Source: a virus. Taken from it: DNA of 64,000 bases. The notes under the pieces are model-generated. The model ran no database searches. It was given only the letters and a program-made list of their open reading frames with translations, and was not told the DNA's origin. The stretch covers positions 1 to 64,000 of the IMG/VR virus record IMGVR_UViG_3300050821_003228, one strand, 5' to 3'. A program made the translations under genes and the position numbers. Shown here piece after piece: positions 7,265-15,163 of the stretch (within the stretch, counting starts at the first letter, position 1; each line of letters begins with the position of its first letter).

Positions 7265-7385
7265 TCTTATCCTCACTAAATCTTGGCATATCCCAATGAC
7301 GAACGCCCGAAATCGCGCAAACGTCCTCACCATAACAATCTAAACAATCACCACAATATTCACAATAATCGTTACATTCCTTCAT
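7251..7385 (-). CDS. 44-aa cysteine-rich protein
   Basis: MKECNDYCEYCGDCLDCYGE followed by DVCAISG: six Cys in the first 23 residues spaced CxxxCxxCxxCxxCx5C, suggesting a zinc or iron-sulfur site. A GGGAT stretch precedes ATG and it overlaps the next minus-strand gene by 14 bases. Not recognised; possibly a small regulator. Confidence 0.5.
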   Translation of the reverse strand: MKECNDYCEYCGDCLDCYGEDVCAISGVRHWDMPRFSEDKNGDD

Positions 7386-7433
7386 CTTTATCCCATTTCT
7401 GTTTTCTAATATGGCCCGGCCCGATTTGTAAAC

Positions 7434-7471
7434 AAAAAAATGCCTCTCTTTCTGTTTCCAAGTAGAGAGGC
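7434..7471 (-). terminator. rho-independent terminator (minus strand)
   Basis: GCCTCTCT (7442-7449) / AGAGAGGC (7464-7471) 8-bp stem; on the minus strand the hairpin is followed by ATTTTTTT. It would end transcripts coming from the 8.2-kb promoter. Confidence 0.75.
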
Positions 7472-7634
7472 GAACTCAGTCCAACCGGAAGCTTACGCCC
7501 CTGCGGCTGCGGACATAGCCAATACATTCGTATTTGCTTTTATTGTTTATATGTTTATTTAACATCGTCCATACTACGATGACACGCAAGTTAAAAATTA
7601 TTCTGATCGCAATCGAAGCCGTTACACGCCCTCA

Positions 7635-7709
7635 ATAAATGATAAACTCGGGTCCAGACCTACATACTAACCTCAGCTAATACAGTCTTAGAGAACATTT
7701 ATCATTTAT
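7635..7709. repeat. 12-bp inverted repeat spanning 75 nt
   Basis: ATAAATGATAAA (7635-7646) and its exact complement TTTATCATTTAT (7698-7709) flank 51 bases. The right arm ends where the minus-strand tRNA-like CCA begins. Confidence 0.4.
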
Positions 7710-7743
7710 GGTGGACGTGACCGGAGTCGAACCGGTTTCTTAC
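7709..7743 (-). pseudogene. tRNA remnant on the minus strand
   Basis: Reading minus: ACCGG-TTCGACT-CCGGT, then CACGTCC-A-CCA, a perfect T arm plus acceptor 3' strand and CCA. I could not find the matching 5' acceptor strand or anticodon arm within 100 bases, so this is probably a decayed tRNA. Confidence 0.4.
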
Positions 7744-7903
7744 AATAGAACAACTAACCTTCAACGTGCATACTCTTTTGGTGGACATGGTAAAGGTTCC
7801 CGACCAATACTCATTAATAAATTATTAACATCAGCAAGTACAGTTATATACTTATTTACACGCAATTTCATCATAACTATTGTCTCTAGGTTTACGACAA
7901 TAA

Positions 7904-8224
7904 TCACAAAGCATTATTTTGGTCATATTCCTTTACCTTATCCCAATCTACTTCACCTTTCGTCTTCCAATTCTTTCGCCGCTCATCCGTCCTTTCTCGT
8001 ATGAACTGGCTCAGGTCAGACATACAATCTTCTTCAAGAATGACATTATTCGTAAAGAATGCGTACTTCCTCCACCATGCCATCCATTTTACATGCCCGA
8101 GAAATTGGCCGGTTTTCGTTGTTACTTGATACAATCTAGTCTTAGACCCTTTAGCAAGCGGCCCTTTATCGTGGAAGTAAATATTATCGCCCTCCCACCA
8201 ATCCGGCCCTTTCTCTATAAGCAT
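7904..8224 (-). CDS. hypothetical protein, leaderless
   Basis: 106 aa, Trp-rich (GPDWW, HVKWMAWWRKYAFF, RKNW). Starts at the ATG five bases after the -10 box, so the mRNA should be leaderless; an in-frame TTG six bases upstream lies inside the -10 region and is unlikely. Function unknown. Confidence 0.65.
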   Translation of the reverse strand: MLIEKGPDWWEGDNIYFHDKGPLAKGSKTRLYQVTTKTGQFLGHVKWMAWWRKYAFFTNNVILEEDCMSDLSQFIRERTDERRKNWKTKGEVDWDKVKEYDQNNAL

Positions 8225-8258
8225 AACCAATCATATCATTATCGACCTATTTTGTCAA
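8225..8258 (-). promoter_or_regulatory. leaderless-type promoter (minus)
   Basis: TTGACA (8253-8258), 17-bp spacer, TATGAT (8230-8235), then five bases to ATG at 8224. The -35 box overlaps the stop of the upstream 33-aa gene. Confidence 0.8.
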
Positions 8259-8356
8259 CGAAAATATGGTATATGAGCAAAAACAAAAATAATCAATCCA
8301 GATAACAAATAAAACGAGACACCCACAATAATTAAATCTCTTATTATTTCTTCCAA
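8255..8356 (-). CDS. 33-aa membrane peptide, TTG start
   Basis: EEIIRDLIIVGVSFYLLSGL then IIFVFAHIPYFR: one membrane span. The TTG start lies inside the end of the polymerase gene and is preceded by GGAGG with four-base spacing, good evidence that it is translated. Confidence 0.55.
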   Translation of the reverse strand: MEEIIRDLIIVGVSFYLLSGLIIFVFAHIPYFR

Positions 8357-10824
8357 TAGACCTCCACGTTATAATCTGTCTCCATGACAAGCTTTTTAAA
8401 CTTCCGAGCAGCGGCTTCTTTAATGCATTGACTGATCAACTTTCCCATTTCTTCACCATGCCGCTTTGGAACCTTAATCAACAACTCATCATGAACCATT
8501 TTAATCAACTGTGCTTTATATTCCGGCAAACGGTGCCACAATGTTGCCATTGCAATTTTAATAATTGTGGCGTTCGTGCTTTGAATCGGGTGGTTCTTAC
8601 CTGCCCTCTCAATGCTTCCAGACATAGCTTTGAAGGCGTTACCAACTTCAAAATCAGTCGGCTTCCTGTGAGTCAATATCCACTTCTCGGAGTCAACATC
8701 AGATAGCCCACCTTCCGGCTTACGTCCCGTTTCAATGATAAAATCGCTGATATTCTTATCAGCAATCTTCTTGTCAAATAGAAGTTTTTCTTTCCTGTCT
8801 TCCTTCGCTTTATAGAGTGCCCGTTCCCAAGTCGGCTCTGGAAAGAGACGGCGACGGCCATACATATCAAACGACTTCTTTAACATCTTCGCTGACTTAC
8901 CAGATGCTTCTAAATAGGTCCAGAGGATCGGAAAACTCTGCCGATGCTTCTCTAGAATTTCCTTCGCCCGAGATAACGGTTTTTTCAACTGAGTAGCGAG
9001 ATTAGACGGCCCCCCACCATAAGGAATCAGGAAGTTCGGAACCTTCGTTTCATCACGAAGTTCCTTATGCTTAGGACAATTACATTTATATCTCTGTGGT
9101 TCTCCATCCTCTTTTAACTTGAAATAAGCACAATCATCTAACGCGAGAGTCGGCCATTCATCAGGATATTGAATCTCTGTACAAACCGCATGTAAATCTT
9201 CTCCACGATTAAAAGCATCAATCCAAACCGGTTCACCCGACAATTCGGCAAGAATACGAAGTTCAGCCCCACTCATATCGGCCTTTACATAAACCATTTC
9301 CTCCCCATCTTCATCAGGACCAACTATAAAGCAGGAACGAATTTCTTTCTCAGTTTTGATATTTTGCCCATTTGGATGTGAACTGCTTGAGCGGCCCGTT
9401 TCTGCTTCATACTGATTATACTGTGAATGTAATTTCCCATCGCCCGGATGTAGCCACCCCTCTTCTTTACAAGGATGAGTAGTCCACGTTTGTGTCCATG
9501 CCATACCATAAGTATTAATTTCTTTCGATAATTCACGATACTTCTGGATCAGTTTGATAACCGGGAATTGAGAGAACTCCTGAAGCGTATCATCGCCAGT
9601 GTCTTTCAACTTCGCTAACGTCTTATTCATCTGCCCGAGTGCTTCTATCAACTGCACGCCGGAATCGTAATTTATTAACGCCTCACCTTCACACTTATCA
9701 CTCAACTTTTTAATCTCAGAATACTTCCTACGAAGTGCGTAATGCTTCTCTTTCAGTAATTCTTTCTGATGTTTTCTCCCTTCCTCTAATCTGACTTGTT
9801 CCTCACGAAGTAACTGCTTCAGTGTTAAGTCTTTTTCTTTCCTGATTTGTGCCCGAAGATTGACTTCTTCATCTGTTACAATATTCAAACTCTTCCACTT
9901 CTTTTCAGCTTCATCAAGTTGCTCTTGTGTGATCGTTTCTTTCTTAGAACCAACAATCGGCAAGAAATGACGATCTAATTCATCAAGTGTATTTTTCAAG
10001 TCTTGTTTTCGGGCATCAATATTCTTCGTCCACTTCTCTTTATCAATATGCTCCCCATTGATATGCATGTCTACAAATGCGCCGATAGCGTTGTTCTCAA
10101 TCTCGGCTATTTCACGAAGATCATCACCAAAGAGATACTTCGGAAGATGATCTAATTGCTTCGTCATCTTGCCTGATAGAATAATATTCTGCATCGCTCT
10201 GATAGCAAGCGGAAGTCTTGTATCTAACGCGGCATATTCAATCTGCTCTTGTGTCAATGGACCAGTCAAATTGAATGACATCTGTAGCTCTTTATTAATC
10301 TGAACACCGAAATAGCGGGCCATCATGTTTTCCATATCATAGAATTCATAATGTTTCAGACTATGATCCCCGGCCCAAATACATCGCTCAACTAATGAAC
10401 AATCGAAGAATTTCCACGGACGTAACCCGAAATTCCAGCGCGAAGTCATGTACTCGAATGATAAATTTACTCCAACCCACGTAATTTTACCGCCCTCAAG
10501 GTGCGGCTGTAACATATCAAATAGTTTTTTTAATTTAGGCGCTTTATTTAAATTTTTACCAAAATATCCTTGACAATTTTGTAATAAATTTGTATCACCA
10601 TTACAAAGAGAAAGAAAATCTATTACGAATTGTTTATTTTGATTACCAAACTGAAATGTTCTACAATAACGCCAAAAATAATCTTTTGTTGGCAAAGTTT
10701 CACAGTCCCAACCAACATGGGACAAAGATTTTAAAAACGCATCAATTAAATCAAAACCATTCTCATCATTGATTATCACTGCTTGCAAGGGCGGATTCAA
10801 TATTAATGCCTTTGGCTCGTTCAT
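8344..10824 (-). CDS. DNA polymerase, family A, with 3'-5' exonuclease
   Basis: 826 aa. Exonuclease: WDCET (Asp40, Glu42), NLSFEY (120-125, Glu where many have Asp) and YAALD (198-202). Polymerase: motif A DMSGAELR with Asp516, motif B Lys594-x7-Tyr602-Gly603, motif C His778-Asp779-Glu780. An insertion rich in charged helices lies at roughly residues 270-400. This is the phage replicative polymerase, without a 5' nuclease domain. The start is the ATG with GGAGG just upstream; an ATG twelve bases earlier contains that ribosome site. It overlaps the HNH gene end by 59 bases and is probably transcribed from that gene's promoter. Confidence 0.95.
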   Translation of the reverse strand: MNEPKALILNPPLQAVIINDENGFDLIDAFLKSLSHVGWDCETLPTKDYFWRYCRTFQFGNQNKQFVIDFLSLCNGDTNLLQNCQGYFGKNLNKAPKLKKLFDMLQPHLEGGKITWVGVNLSFEYMTSRWNFGLRPWKFFDCSLVERCIWAGDHSLKHYEFYDMENMMARYFGVQINKELQMSFNLTGPLTQEQIEYAALDTRLPLAIRAMQNIILSGKMTKQLDHLPKYLFGDDLREIAEIENNAIGAFVDMHINGEHIDKEKWTKNIDARKQDLKNTLDELDRHFLPIVGSKKETITQEQLDEAEKKWKSLNIVTDEEVNLRAQIRKEKDLTLKQLLREEQVRLEEGRKHQKELLKEKHYALRRKYSEIKKLSDKCEGEALINYDSGVQLIEALGQMNKTLAKLKDTGDDTLQEFSQFPVIKLIQKYRELSKEINTYGMAWTQTWTTHPCKEEGWLHPGDGKLHSQYNQYEAETGRSSSSHPNGQNIKTEKEIRSCFIVGPDEDGEEMVYVKADMSGAELRILAELSGEPVWIDAFNRGEDLHAVCTEIQYPDEWPTLALDDCAYFKLKEDGEPQRYKCNCPKHKELRDETKVPNFLIPYGGGPSNLATQLKKPLSRAKEILEKHRQSFPILWTYLEASGKSAKMLKKSFDMYGRRRLFPEPTWERALYKAKEDRKEKLLFDKKIADKNISDFIIETGRKPEGGLSDVDSEKWILTHRKPTDFEVGNAFKAMSGSIERAGKNHPIQSTNATIIKIAMATLWHRLPEYKAQLIKMVHDELLIKVPKRHGEEMGKLISQCIKEAAARKFKKLVMETDYNVEVYWKK

Positions 10825-11374
10825 TTTCCTCCACATATTTTACAATATTTTTTAACTCTGACAAAGTGCCGTCGCTTTTAATTCTATTGGCTCTCCATGA
10901 TATAATACAAATATTACCTTTAATATATCCCAATTCAGGCACTATTCTATCGATAGATGGCGAATTATTTTGTCGGCCTTTTGTACCAATGATAATAGGA
11001 ATATTTAAAACCGGACAAATAGTGGGAATTACAAAATCATCTTCAGTTAAATTAAAAGATAACTTTAATTTATTCGCCCGCTTTCGTGCATCCCCAAGTA
11101 GACGGGTAGAAATAGTTTTTTCATAATATAATCTATGCTTTTTAACAAGTTTTTCTGCATTTTTAGCAGCATATATTTTAACTTTTTTAATTATTTCTTC
11201 ACGATTTTTTAAATAATATGCTCTCGCATATTCTTTTCGTTCTCGTTTTTTACTCTTACGATAATTTAAATGGCACTCATTACACCAGCACTGTTTTTTC
11301 GATACAGTTGAAGAACACAATGAAAATTGATCTTCAAATTTAACTGCCCCACATTTAGGGCATAATTTAGTCAT
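10766..11374 (-). CDS. HNH-type endonuclease with zinc ribbon, leaderless
   Basis: 202 aa. N-terminal CPKCG and a later CWCNEC form a zinc ribbon; a basic helical middle follows; the C-terminal part has SIDRIVPELGYIKGNICIIS and WRANRIKSD, typical of phage HNH homing-type endonucleases (an S-x-D-R-I-D/V-P core). Free-standing, directly upstream of the DNA polymerase gene, a common location for homing endonucleases. ATG follows the -10 box by six bases. Confidence 0.75.
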   Translation of the reverse strand: MTKLCPKCGAVKFEDQFSLCSSTVSKKQCWCNECHLNYRKSKKRERKEYARAYYLKNREEIIKKVKIYAAKNAEKLVKKHRLYYEKTISTRLLGDARKRANKLKLSFNLTEDDFVIPTICPVLNIPIIIGTKGRQNNSPSIDRIVPELGYIKGNICIISWRANRIKSDGTLSELKNIVKYVEENERAKGINIESALASSDNQ

Positions 11375-11409
11375 AGGTTAATTATATTATAAATAAATAT
11401 CAAAGTCAA
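11375..11409 (-). promoter_or_regulatory. leaderless-type promoter (minus)
   Basis: TTGACT (11404-11409), 17-bp spacer, TATAAT (11381-11386), six bases to ATG at 11374. Confidence 0.8.
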
Positions 11410-11428
11410 GTAAAATTTTTAAGTATAA

Positions 11429-11463
11429 TTGACTTTTCCTAACAATATTGGTAAACTAGTAAC
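11429..11463 (+). promoter_or_regulatory. leaderless-type promoter
   Basis: TTGACT (11429-11434), 17-bp spacer, TAAACT (11452-11457), six bases to ATG at 11464. It is divergent from the HNH-polymerase promoter. Confidence 0.75.
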
Positions 11464-11880
11464 ATGAACGCTTTTACCGTTATGTTTGACGGCAGTTGTG
11501 CTCAAAATCCGGGCGGTATGGGCGCTTATGGTTATATCGTATACAAGGGCGCTGAAAAGATTCATGAAGGATACGGTAAAATCGGCCAATGGGACACGAT
11601 GACTAACAACTTCGCTGAATTTTATGCCCTCTATAAAGGATTAGAATATCTCTATTCTATCACAACCTTTCCTGTAATCATAGTCATAAAGGGCGATTCA
11701 GACTTAGTGATCAAAATTATGAGCAATAAATGGAAAGCGCGAAGGGATCGGCCATATTACAAAGCCTATGAAGAAGCGGCCAAATATGTCCGATTATTAC
11801 GAAACTCGGGCGGGCATCTGACGTTCAACTGGATACCAAGAGAGATGAATCAAGAATGTGACGACCTGAGTAAACGATAG
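11464..11880 (+). CDS. rnhA: ribonuclease HI, leaderless
   Basis: 138 aa, full RNase H fold: FDGSCAQNPGG (Asp9), NNFAEFYAL (Glu52), GDSDLVI (Asp78) and ECDDLSK near the C-terminus supply the DEDD metal ligands. It degrades RNA in RNA-DNA hybrids, removing primers and possibly host transcripts. A second RNase H gene lies at 13.1 kb. No Shine-Dalgarno sequence; leaderless promoter. Confidence 0.85.
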   Translation: MNAFTVMFDGSCAQNPGGMGAYGYIVYKGAEKIHEGYGKIGQWDTMTNNFAEFYALYKGLEYLYSITTFPVIIVIKGDSDLVIKIMSNKWKARRDRPYYKAYEEAAKYVRLLRNSGGHLTFNWIPREMNQECDDLSKR

Positions 11881-11939
11881 AGACTTTAGACTCTAGTCGA
11901 AAGACTCTTGACAAGTGTTGTATAATTATAATAGTAGTA

Positions 11940-12368
11940 AAATACTGGTAGCTTCCCGGCACTGCGTATACCTTAATTAACGGGCCGATTGTTTGGCCAT
12001 TTTGTAATTGATACCGATAATTATCAAGTAACAGCGTAATCTGTTATCAAAATGGAATGTTAACCTGATGTAATTCCCGGCGATAGATGGAACCTATACT
12101 GAAAGGCATCAGAGGCATCAACTTTATCTCGTATTGTAGCGAGAGAGGAATAGAATATTGCAGGTAGCCAGAACTAACCCATCTGGAACTCAAGCTTGCT
12201 TACCAAGCCAGTGCAGTAATAACTACTTTAGTATCAACATCTTACAAGATATGCTAACGATACTAAAATTAGCTATTATTATTCTAGAATTCAATAATAT
12301 ACAACCAATTATCGAAATAAGACTAGCTTACTAACTTTCAGGTAGGGTTGAGCCGGGTTGTGTTTTTT
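11940..12368 (+). ncRNA. large structured non-coding RNA
   Basis: No coding capacity but dense helices: CCATTTTG (11998-12005) pairs with CAAAATGG and encloses TTGATA/TATCAA and TAACAG/CTGTTA hairpins, a clear three-way junction. TCTCG/CGAGA, CCAG/CTGG, GCTTG/CAAGC and TTTAGTATC/GATACTAAA (nested hairpin inside) follow. CCCGGC (11955-11960, repeated at 12076) can pair with GCCGGG (12352-12357), just before T6 at 12363-12368, a plausible terminator. Size, complexity and a tRNA-rich phage setting recall GOLLD-class RNAs, but I cannot assign it. Confidence 0.6.
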
Positions 12369-12488
12369 AATATGTAATAAATACACTAATGTTTACTAAA
12401 CAGTAATAGCTAGTCAATTTGTTTACTTTATAGTAACTATTAAATATTTATTTTCTCTTTGTTTTCAATGGTTTATACTGTTTTGCTA
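12369..12488. other. AT-rich spacer
   Basis: Contains AGTAATAGCTAGTC near 12402-12415, which can pair with GACTAGCTTACT near 12331, and small TTTACT/AGTAA hairpins. May be a 3' extension of the preceding RNA; no coding signal. Confidence 0.3.
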
Positions 12489-12517
12489 TTGACATTTGTA
12501 TAAACAGGGTGTATAAT
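12489..12517 (+). promoter_or_regulatory. consensus promoter of the virion operon
   Basis: TTGACA (12489-12494), 17-bp spacer, TATAAT (12512-12517). Start near 12524, about 210 bases upstream of the first gene. Confidence 0.85.
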
Positions 12518-12523
12518 TTTATT

Positions 12524-12735
12524 ATAGGGTTAAGTAATAGCCCTAACGATAATAGGGGTGGGCCTCCTCCGGGTCAGCTAAATACTGACTTCCTGCCCCT
12601 TCTTTTAGTGGGGTTGCGTATTTATTACGTCCATTCTTAATAGAGCTTAGCTCCGCATCCCACTATTTTAATTGTTACAATTTGGAGGGAGACTAGCTCC
12701 GTGAAAATCGGAGCGTTTTGTTTTTAGGAGGAGAT
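12524..12735 (+). promoter_or_regulatory. structured leader with attenuator-like terminator
   Basis: Contains AGGG/CCCT, GTCAG/CTGAC inside AGGGG/CCCCT, AGTGGG/CCCACT and GAGC/GCTC helices, and ends with a terminator directly before the ribosome site. CTCCTCC (12564-12570) is a perfect complement of the Shine-Dalgarno GGAGGAG (12727-12733). The terminator 5' arm GCTCCG occurs twice (12650-12655 and 12696-12701), so exclusive pairings are possible. It looks like a cis-acting antitermination or attenuation element. Confidence 0.6.
12696..12725 (+). terminator. intrinsic terminator in the operon leader
   Basis: GCTCCG / CGGAGC stem with loop TGAAAAT, then GTTTTGTTTTT, one base before the ribosome site of the first gene. 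Confidence 0.75.
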
Positions 12736-13071
12736 ATGGGTATTTATCAAATAGATAACCAAGAAGTAACTGATGTTAAATCAGTAAGTTATATGGATCG
12801 GGATGAACAGTTAGAACTTCCTTTTCCACCCCCGGCGCAAGTAAATCCGAAAGAAAGGGTTGAAAGTCCTCGGGAGAAGATGTTGCGTGAAAAGCAAGAG
12901 CAAGAAGAGTTGTTCCGTCAATTTAGGACTGTTCTTCAAGGTCGAGATGTCGCAACGGAACATAAGCAACAAGTCTTTATCACAGTCTTGAATAACTTTA
13001 AAAACGGGAATCCAGCGATTTCAAATCTTTCTCGTTCCTTCCTTCTTGAGTTTCTATTGCGTGGTTTATAA
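12736..13071 (+). CDS. hypothetical protein, first gene of the virion operon
   Basis: 111 aa, acidic N-terminus, proline stretch (LPFPPPAQ) and a charged helix (SPREKMLREKQEQEELF). AGGAGGAG ends three bases before ATG and fixes the start; an upstream TTG in frame lies in the terminator. The end overlaps the RNase H gene. Not recognised. Confidence 0.65.
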   Translation: MGIYQIDNQEVTDVKSVSYMDRDEQLELPFPPPAQVNPKERVESPREKMLREKQEQEELFRQFRTVLQGRDVATEHKQQVFITVLNNFKNGNPAISNLSRSFLLEFLLRGL

Positions 13072-13456
13072 ACTTTATACCGATGGCGCGGTCACTCGTA
13101 ATCCCGGTGGGACTGCCTCATATGGTTTCGTTCTTTTTCTTGATGATCAAGAAATTAGCTTTGGGTATGGCATTATTGGTTCTAGTGCGAAAATGAATAA
13201 TGTACTCGCAGAATATTATGCCATTTCTCAAGGGTTAGCGGACTTTACCCGACATTGGGATAAGCCGAAGAGTCAGTTGTATATTTACAACGATTCAAAA
13301 TACGTTGTTAGCCAAGTATGGAAAGATCGAATAGTTGGCTTTCAATTGCAACAATTGCAACAACATCTTGACGTTAAAGTAGCATGGATTCCTCGAATAC
13401 AAAATATTCGGGCCGATGATCTGGCGAAACGTTTAAGATCGCCTGAAATTGCCTAG
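13061..13456 (+). CDS. second RNase H-like protein
   Basis: 131 aa from GTG; TTG at 13046 is an alternative. YTDGAVTRNPGG, NNVLAEYYAIS, YNDSKYVV and RADDLAK match the four metal-ligand motifs of RNase HI. It differs clearly from the first RNase H in the middle and C-terminal parts, so the two are divergent paralogues or separate acquisitions. Its place at the head of the virion operon is unusual. Confidence 0.75.
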   Translation: MVYKLYTDGAVTRNPGGTASYGFVLFLDDQEISFGYGIIGSSAKMNNVLAEYYAISQGLADFTRHWDKPKSQLYIYNDSKYVVSQVWKDRIVGFQLQQLQQHLDVKVAWIPRIQNIRADDLAKRLRSPEIA

Positions 13457-13477
13457 CATACTTCAGGCAAGGATAAT

Positions 13478-14092
13478 ATGGCTAATATTGCTCAGGCCCC
13501 TGTACAGTTTAGTGGGCCTTATACAGTTTTAACAGGAACAAGCGTTCAGTACATTCCGACAACTGCTGCCGGTGTGACTGCTGGTTTGCCTTCTGGAAAC
13601 TTTTTTTTAACCGCACCACAATCTGATCTTTTGAATGGAGCGAGTTTCAGGGTGAGGTTCGGTGGTTGGTACAAGTCTCACGGCACATCACAAACTCTTG
13701 CTCTTGGTTTGTATTGTAACCCGTTCACTAGTTCAAATAACCCGACTGGTAACGGAACATTGACATCCGCAACAGCAGTGGCTTCTGGTACTTTGACTGC
13801 CGGAACTGTTTATAATTTTTATTTCAATCAGGAATTTTTTGGAGATTCAACTGCCGGAACATTGTCATTTGGTACTCCGACAATTTTGATTGCTGGTGCG
13901 GGCGTAACACAAGCGTCTAGTACAACCCCACTTGCTGTTACATTTGCTTCAGGAAGTCAGACTTCTCCTGTAACTGGTATTAACACGACTTATGATTGGC
14001 CGTTGGCTAATTTCTATGTCGGTATTACAGACGGCGTATCTGATACAGCGGCAACGCTTCAGTTGACAGAATTTTATATGAGTCAAGCGTAA
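13478..14092 (+). CDS. probable virion structural protein
   Basis: 204 aa, rich in Ser, Thr, Gly and Ala with beta-strand periodicity (GGWYKSHG, NFYFNQEFFG, ATLQLTEFYMSQA). This composition suggests a head decoration or fibre-like beta protein. AAGGAT precedes ATG. Confidence 0.5.
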   Translation: MANIAQAPVQFSGPYTVLTGTSVQYIPTTAAGVTAGLPSGNFFLTAPQSDLLNGASFRVRFGGWYKSHGTSQTLALGLYCNPFTSSNNPTGNGTLTSATAVASGTLTAGTVYNFYFNQEFFGDSTAGTLSFGTPTILIAGAGVTQASSTTPLAVTFASGSQTSPVTGINTTYDWPLANFYVGITDGVSDTAATLQLTEFYMSQA

Positions 14093-14113
14093 CGCGGGAC
14101 TGAAAGGAAAATC

Positions 14114-14635
14114 ATGTTTGATTATATTTCACAAGGACCGCCTACCGCTCAAGTACCGGGCGCAGGATCATATGCTCTTGCGGCTGATGTTTTGAATGGT
14201 GCGCTCTATGTTGGTACAGGCGGCGTTTGGAAACCAGCAGGAAGTGGTATAGTAGCTTCATTAAGTCTTACCGCACAAACCTCGGCTTCTAACGTCAATT
14301 CACTTTATACACCAACTTCAACGACAACTGGAATGTATGCTCTTGATTGGTACACGAAGTTGACTACGACAGGAACTTCTCCTGTTCTTGGTCCTTTTGT
14401 TGTAACGTATAAAGATGCGGTTGATAACGTTTCTCAGAGTGTAACTGCTCTTGGACAAACACAGGCGGGCGCTGCTGCAACAAGTTTGACAGCAACTACA
14501 ACGGGCCAGATTCTTTCTGGAACGTTGATTATTAATGCTGGAACTGCTGCTGCAATTTCTACAACATTGACTGTTTCTGGTACTATCGGGGCCGCACTAT
14601 ATGAATTGTACGTAAGGCTGGAGTTTTTAGGCTAA
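14114..14635 (+). CDS. probable virion structural protein
   Basis: 173 aa, Thr/Ser-rich. The N-terminus FDYISQGPPTAQV then LNGALYVGTGGVW matches the N-terminus of the protein at 51185 (FDYICEGPPTFPV, NNNLYV), so this is a shared anchoring module with different C-terminal parts. Followed by a strong terminator. Confidence 0.5.
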   Translation: MFDYISQGPPTAQVPGAGSYALAADVLNGALYVGTGGVWKPAGSGIVASLSLTAQTSASNVNSLYTPTSTTTGMYALDWYTKLTTTGTSPVLGPFVVTYKDAVDNVSQSVTALGQTQAGAAATSLTATTTGQILSGTLIINAGTAAAISTTLTVSGTIGAALYELYVRLEFLG

Positions 14636-14669
14636 TAGTTAAAATATTCCCTCTCTTGGGGGAAATATC

Positions 14670-14725
14670 GGGAGCGGTGACAGCAACATCATAATGATTA
14701 CTGCTAGTCCGCTCCCAATTTTTTT
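14670..14725 (+). terminator. rho-independent terminator
   Basis: Long stem: GGGAGCGG (14670-14677) pairs with CCGCTCCC (14709-14716), with inner AGCA/TGCT pairing, then AATTTTTTT. Confidence 0.85.
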
Positions 14726-14737
14726 CTTGAGGAAAAT

Positions 14738-15163
14738 ATGAAATGTCGTGTCAGGATTAATAAGCACGCACTAAATTACTTCCGCAAGAAAGCAAAGGAT
14801 GCACAGCCAAAGGAAATACAGGCATTTTTGATTGGCCGTGTTATCAGTCCAGAATTAACAATTGTAGATGAAGTTCATTATACGAAAGAATATGCTGAAC
14901 AATCGTCGTCAACTGTTCGTTGGTGGATGAATGATTATGAAATAGTGAAGAAAGGCGCGGAGGAGCGAGGTTTGAGAGTGGTAGGAGATTTGCATTCTCA
15001 TCCTAACTGGTTGCCGATCATGTCTTCGACTGACTATCGTTCTCATATTGAAGAAGGTTTTCGTATATGTGGAATTTGTAGTGTAATCGGGCGAAAGACA
15101 AAGGTATTTTTTTGGACTAGTGAAAGCGCTCTACCATGTTGTGTAGAGCATGAAGCCAGATAA
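14738..15163 (+). CDS. JAMM/MPN-domain metalloprotease
   Basis: 141 aa, a complete JAB1/MPN domain. The zinc motif is exact: His86-Ser-His88, seven residues, Ser96, two residues, Asp99 (HSHPNWLPIMSSTD), with a candidate catalytic Glu26. Such enzymes cleave isopeptide or peptide bonds, for instance of ubiquitin-like proteins. In phages they occur in tail-assembly proteins, but here the domain is alone and begins a new operon, so a role against host ubiquitin-like conjugation is conceivable. GAGGA precedes ATG. Confidence 0.85.
   Translation: MKCRVRINKHALNYFRKKAKDAQPKEIQAFLIGRVISPELTIVDEVHYTKEYAEQSSSTVRWWMNDYEIVKKGAEERGLRVVGDLHSHPNWLPIMSSTDYRSHIEEGFRICGICSVIGRKTKVFFWTSESALPCCVEHEAR

Larger units (their letters stand above)
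7472..7903. other. gene-free stretch with tRNA remnants
   Basis: About 430 bases without a convincing CDS. It contains a hairpin CATCGT/ACGATG near 7564-7582, a 12-bp inverted repeat (7635-7646 / 7698-7709) and, on the minus strand, tRNA 3'-end-like sequence. A plus-strand open frame over this part is an artefact of antisense tRNA sequence. Confidence 0.4.

Noticed and set aside
7708-8004. 98-aa plus-strand frame
   Set aside because: Its N-terminus (VTGVEPVS) is the usual translation of antisense tRNA T-arm sequence.
11908-11932. Promoter TTGACA with TATAAT before the large RNA
   Set aside because: Spacer is 13 or 7 bases for the two TATAAT boxes; not a standard promoter, so not listed as a feature though the RNA must start somewhere here.
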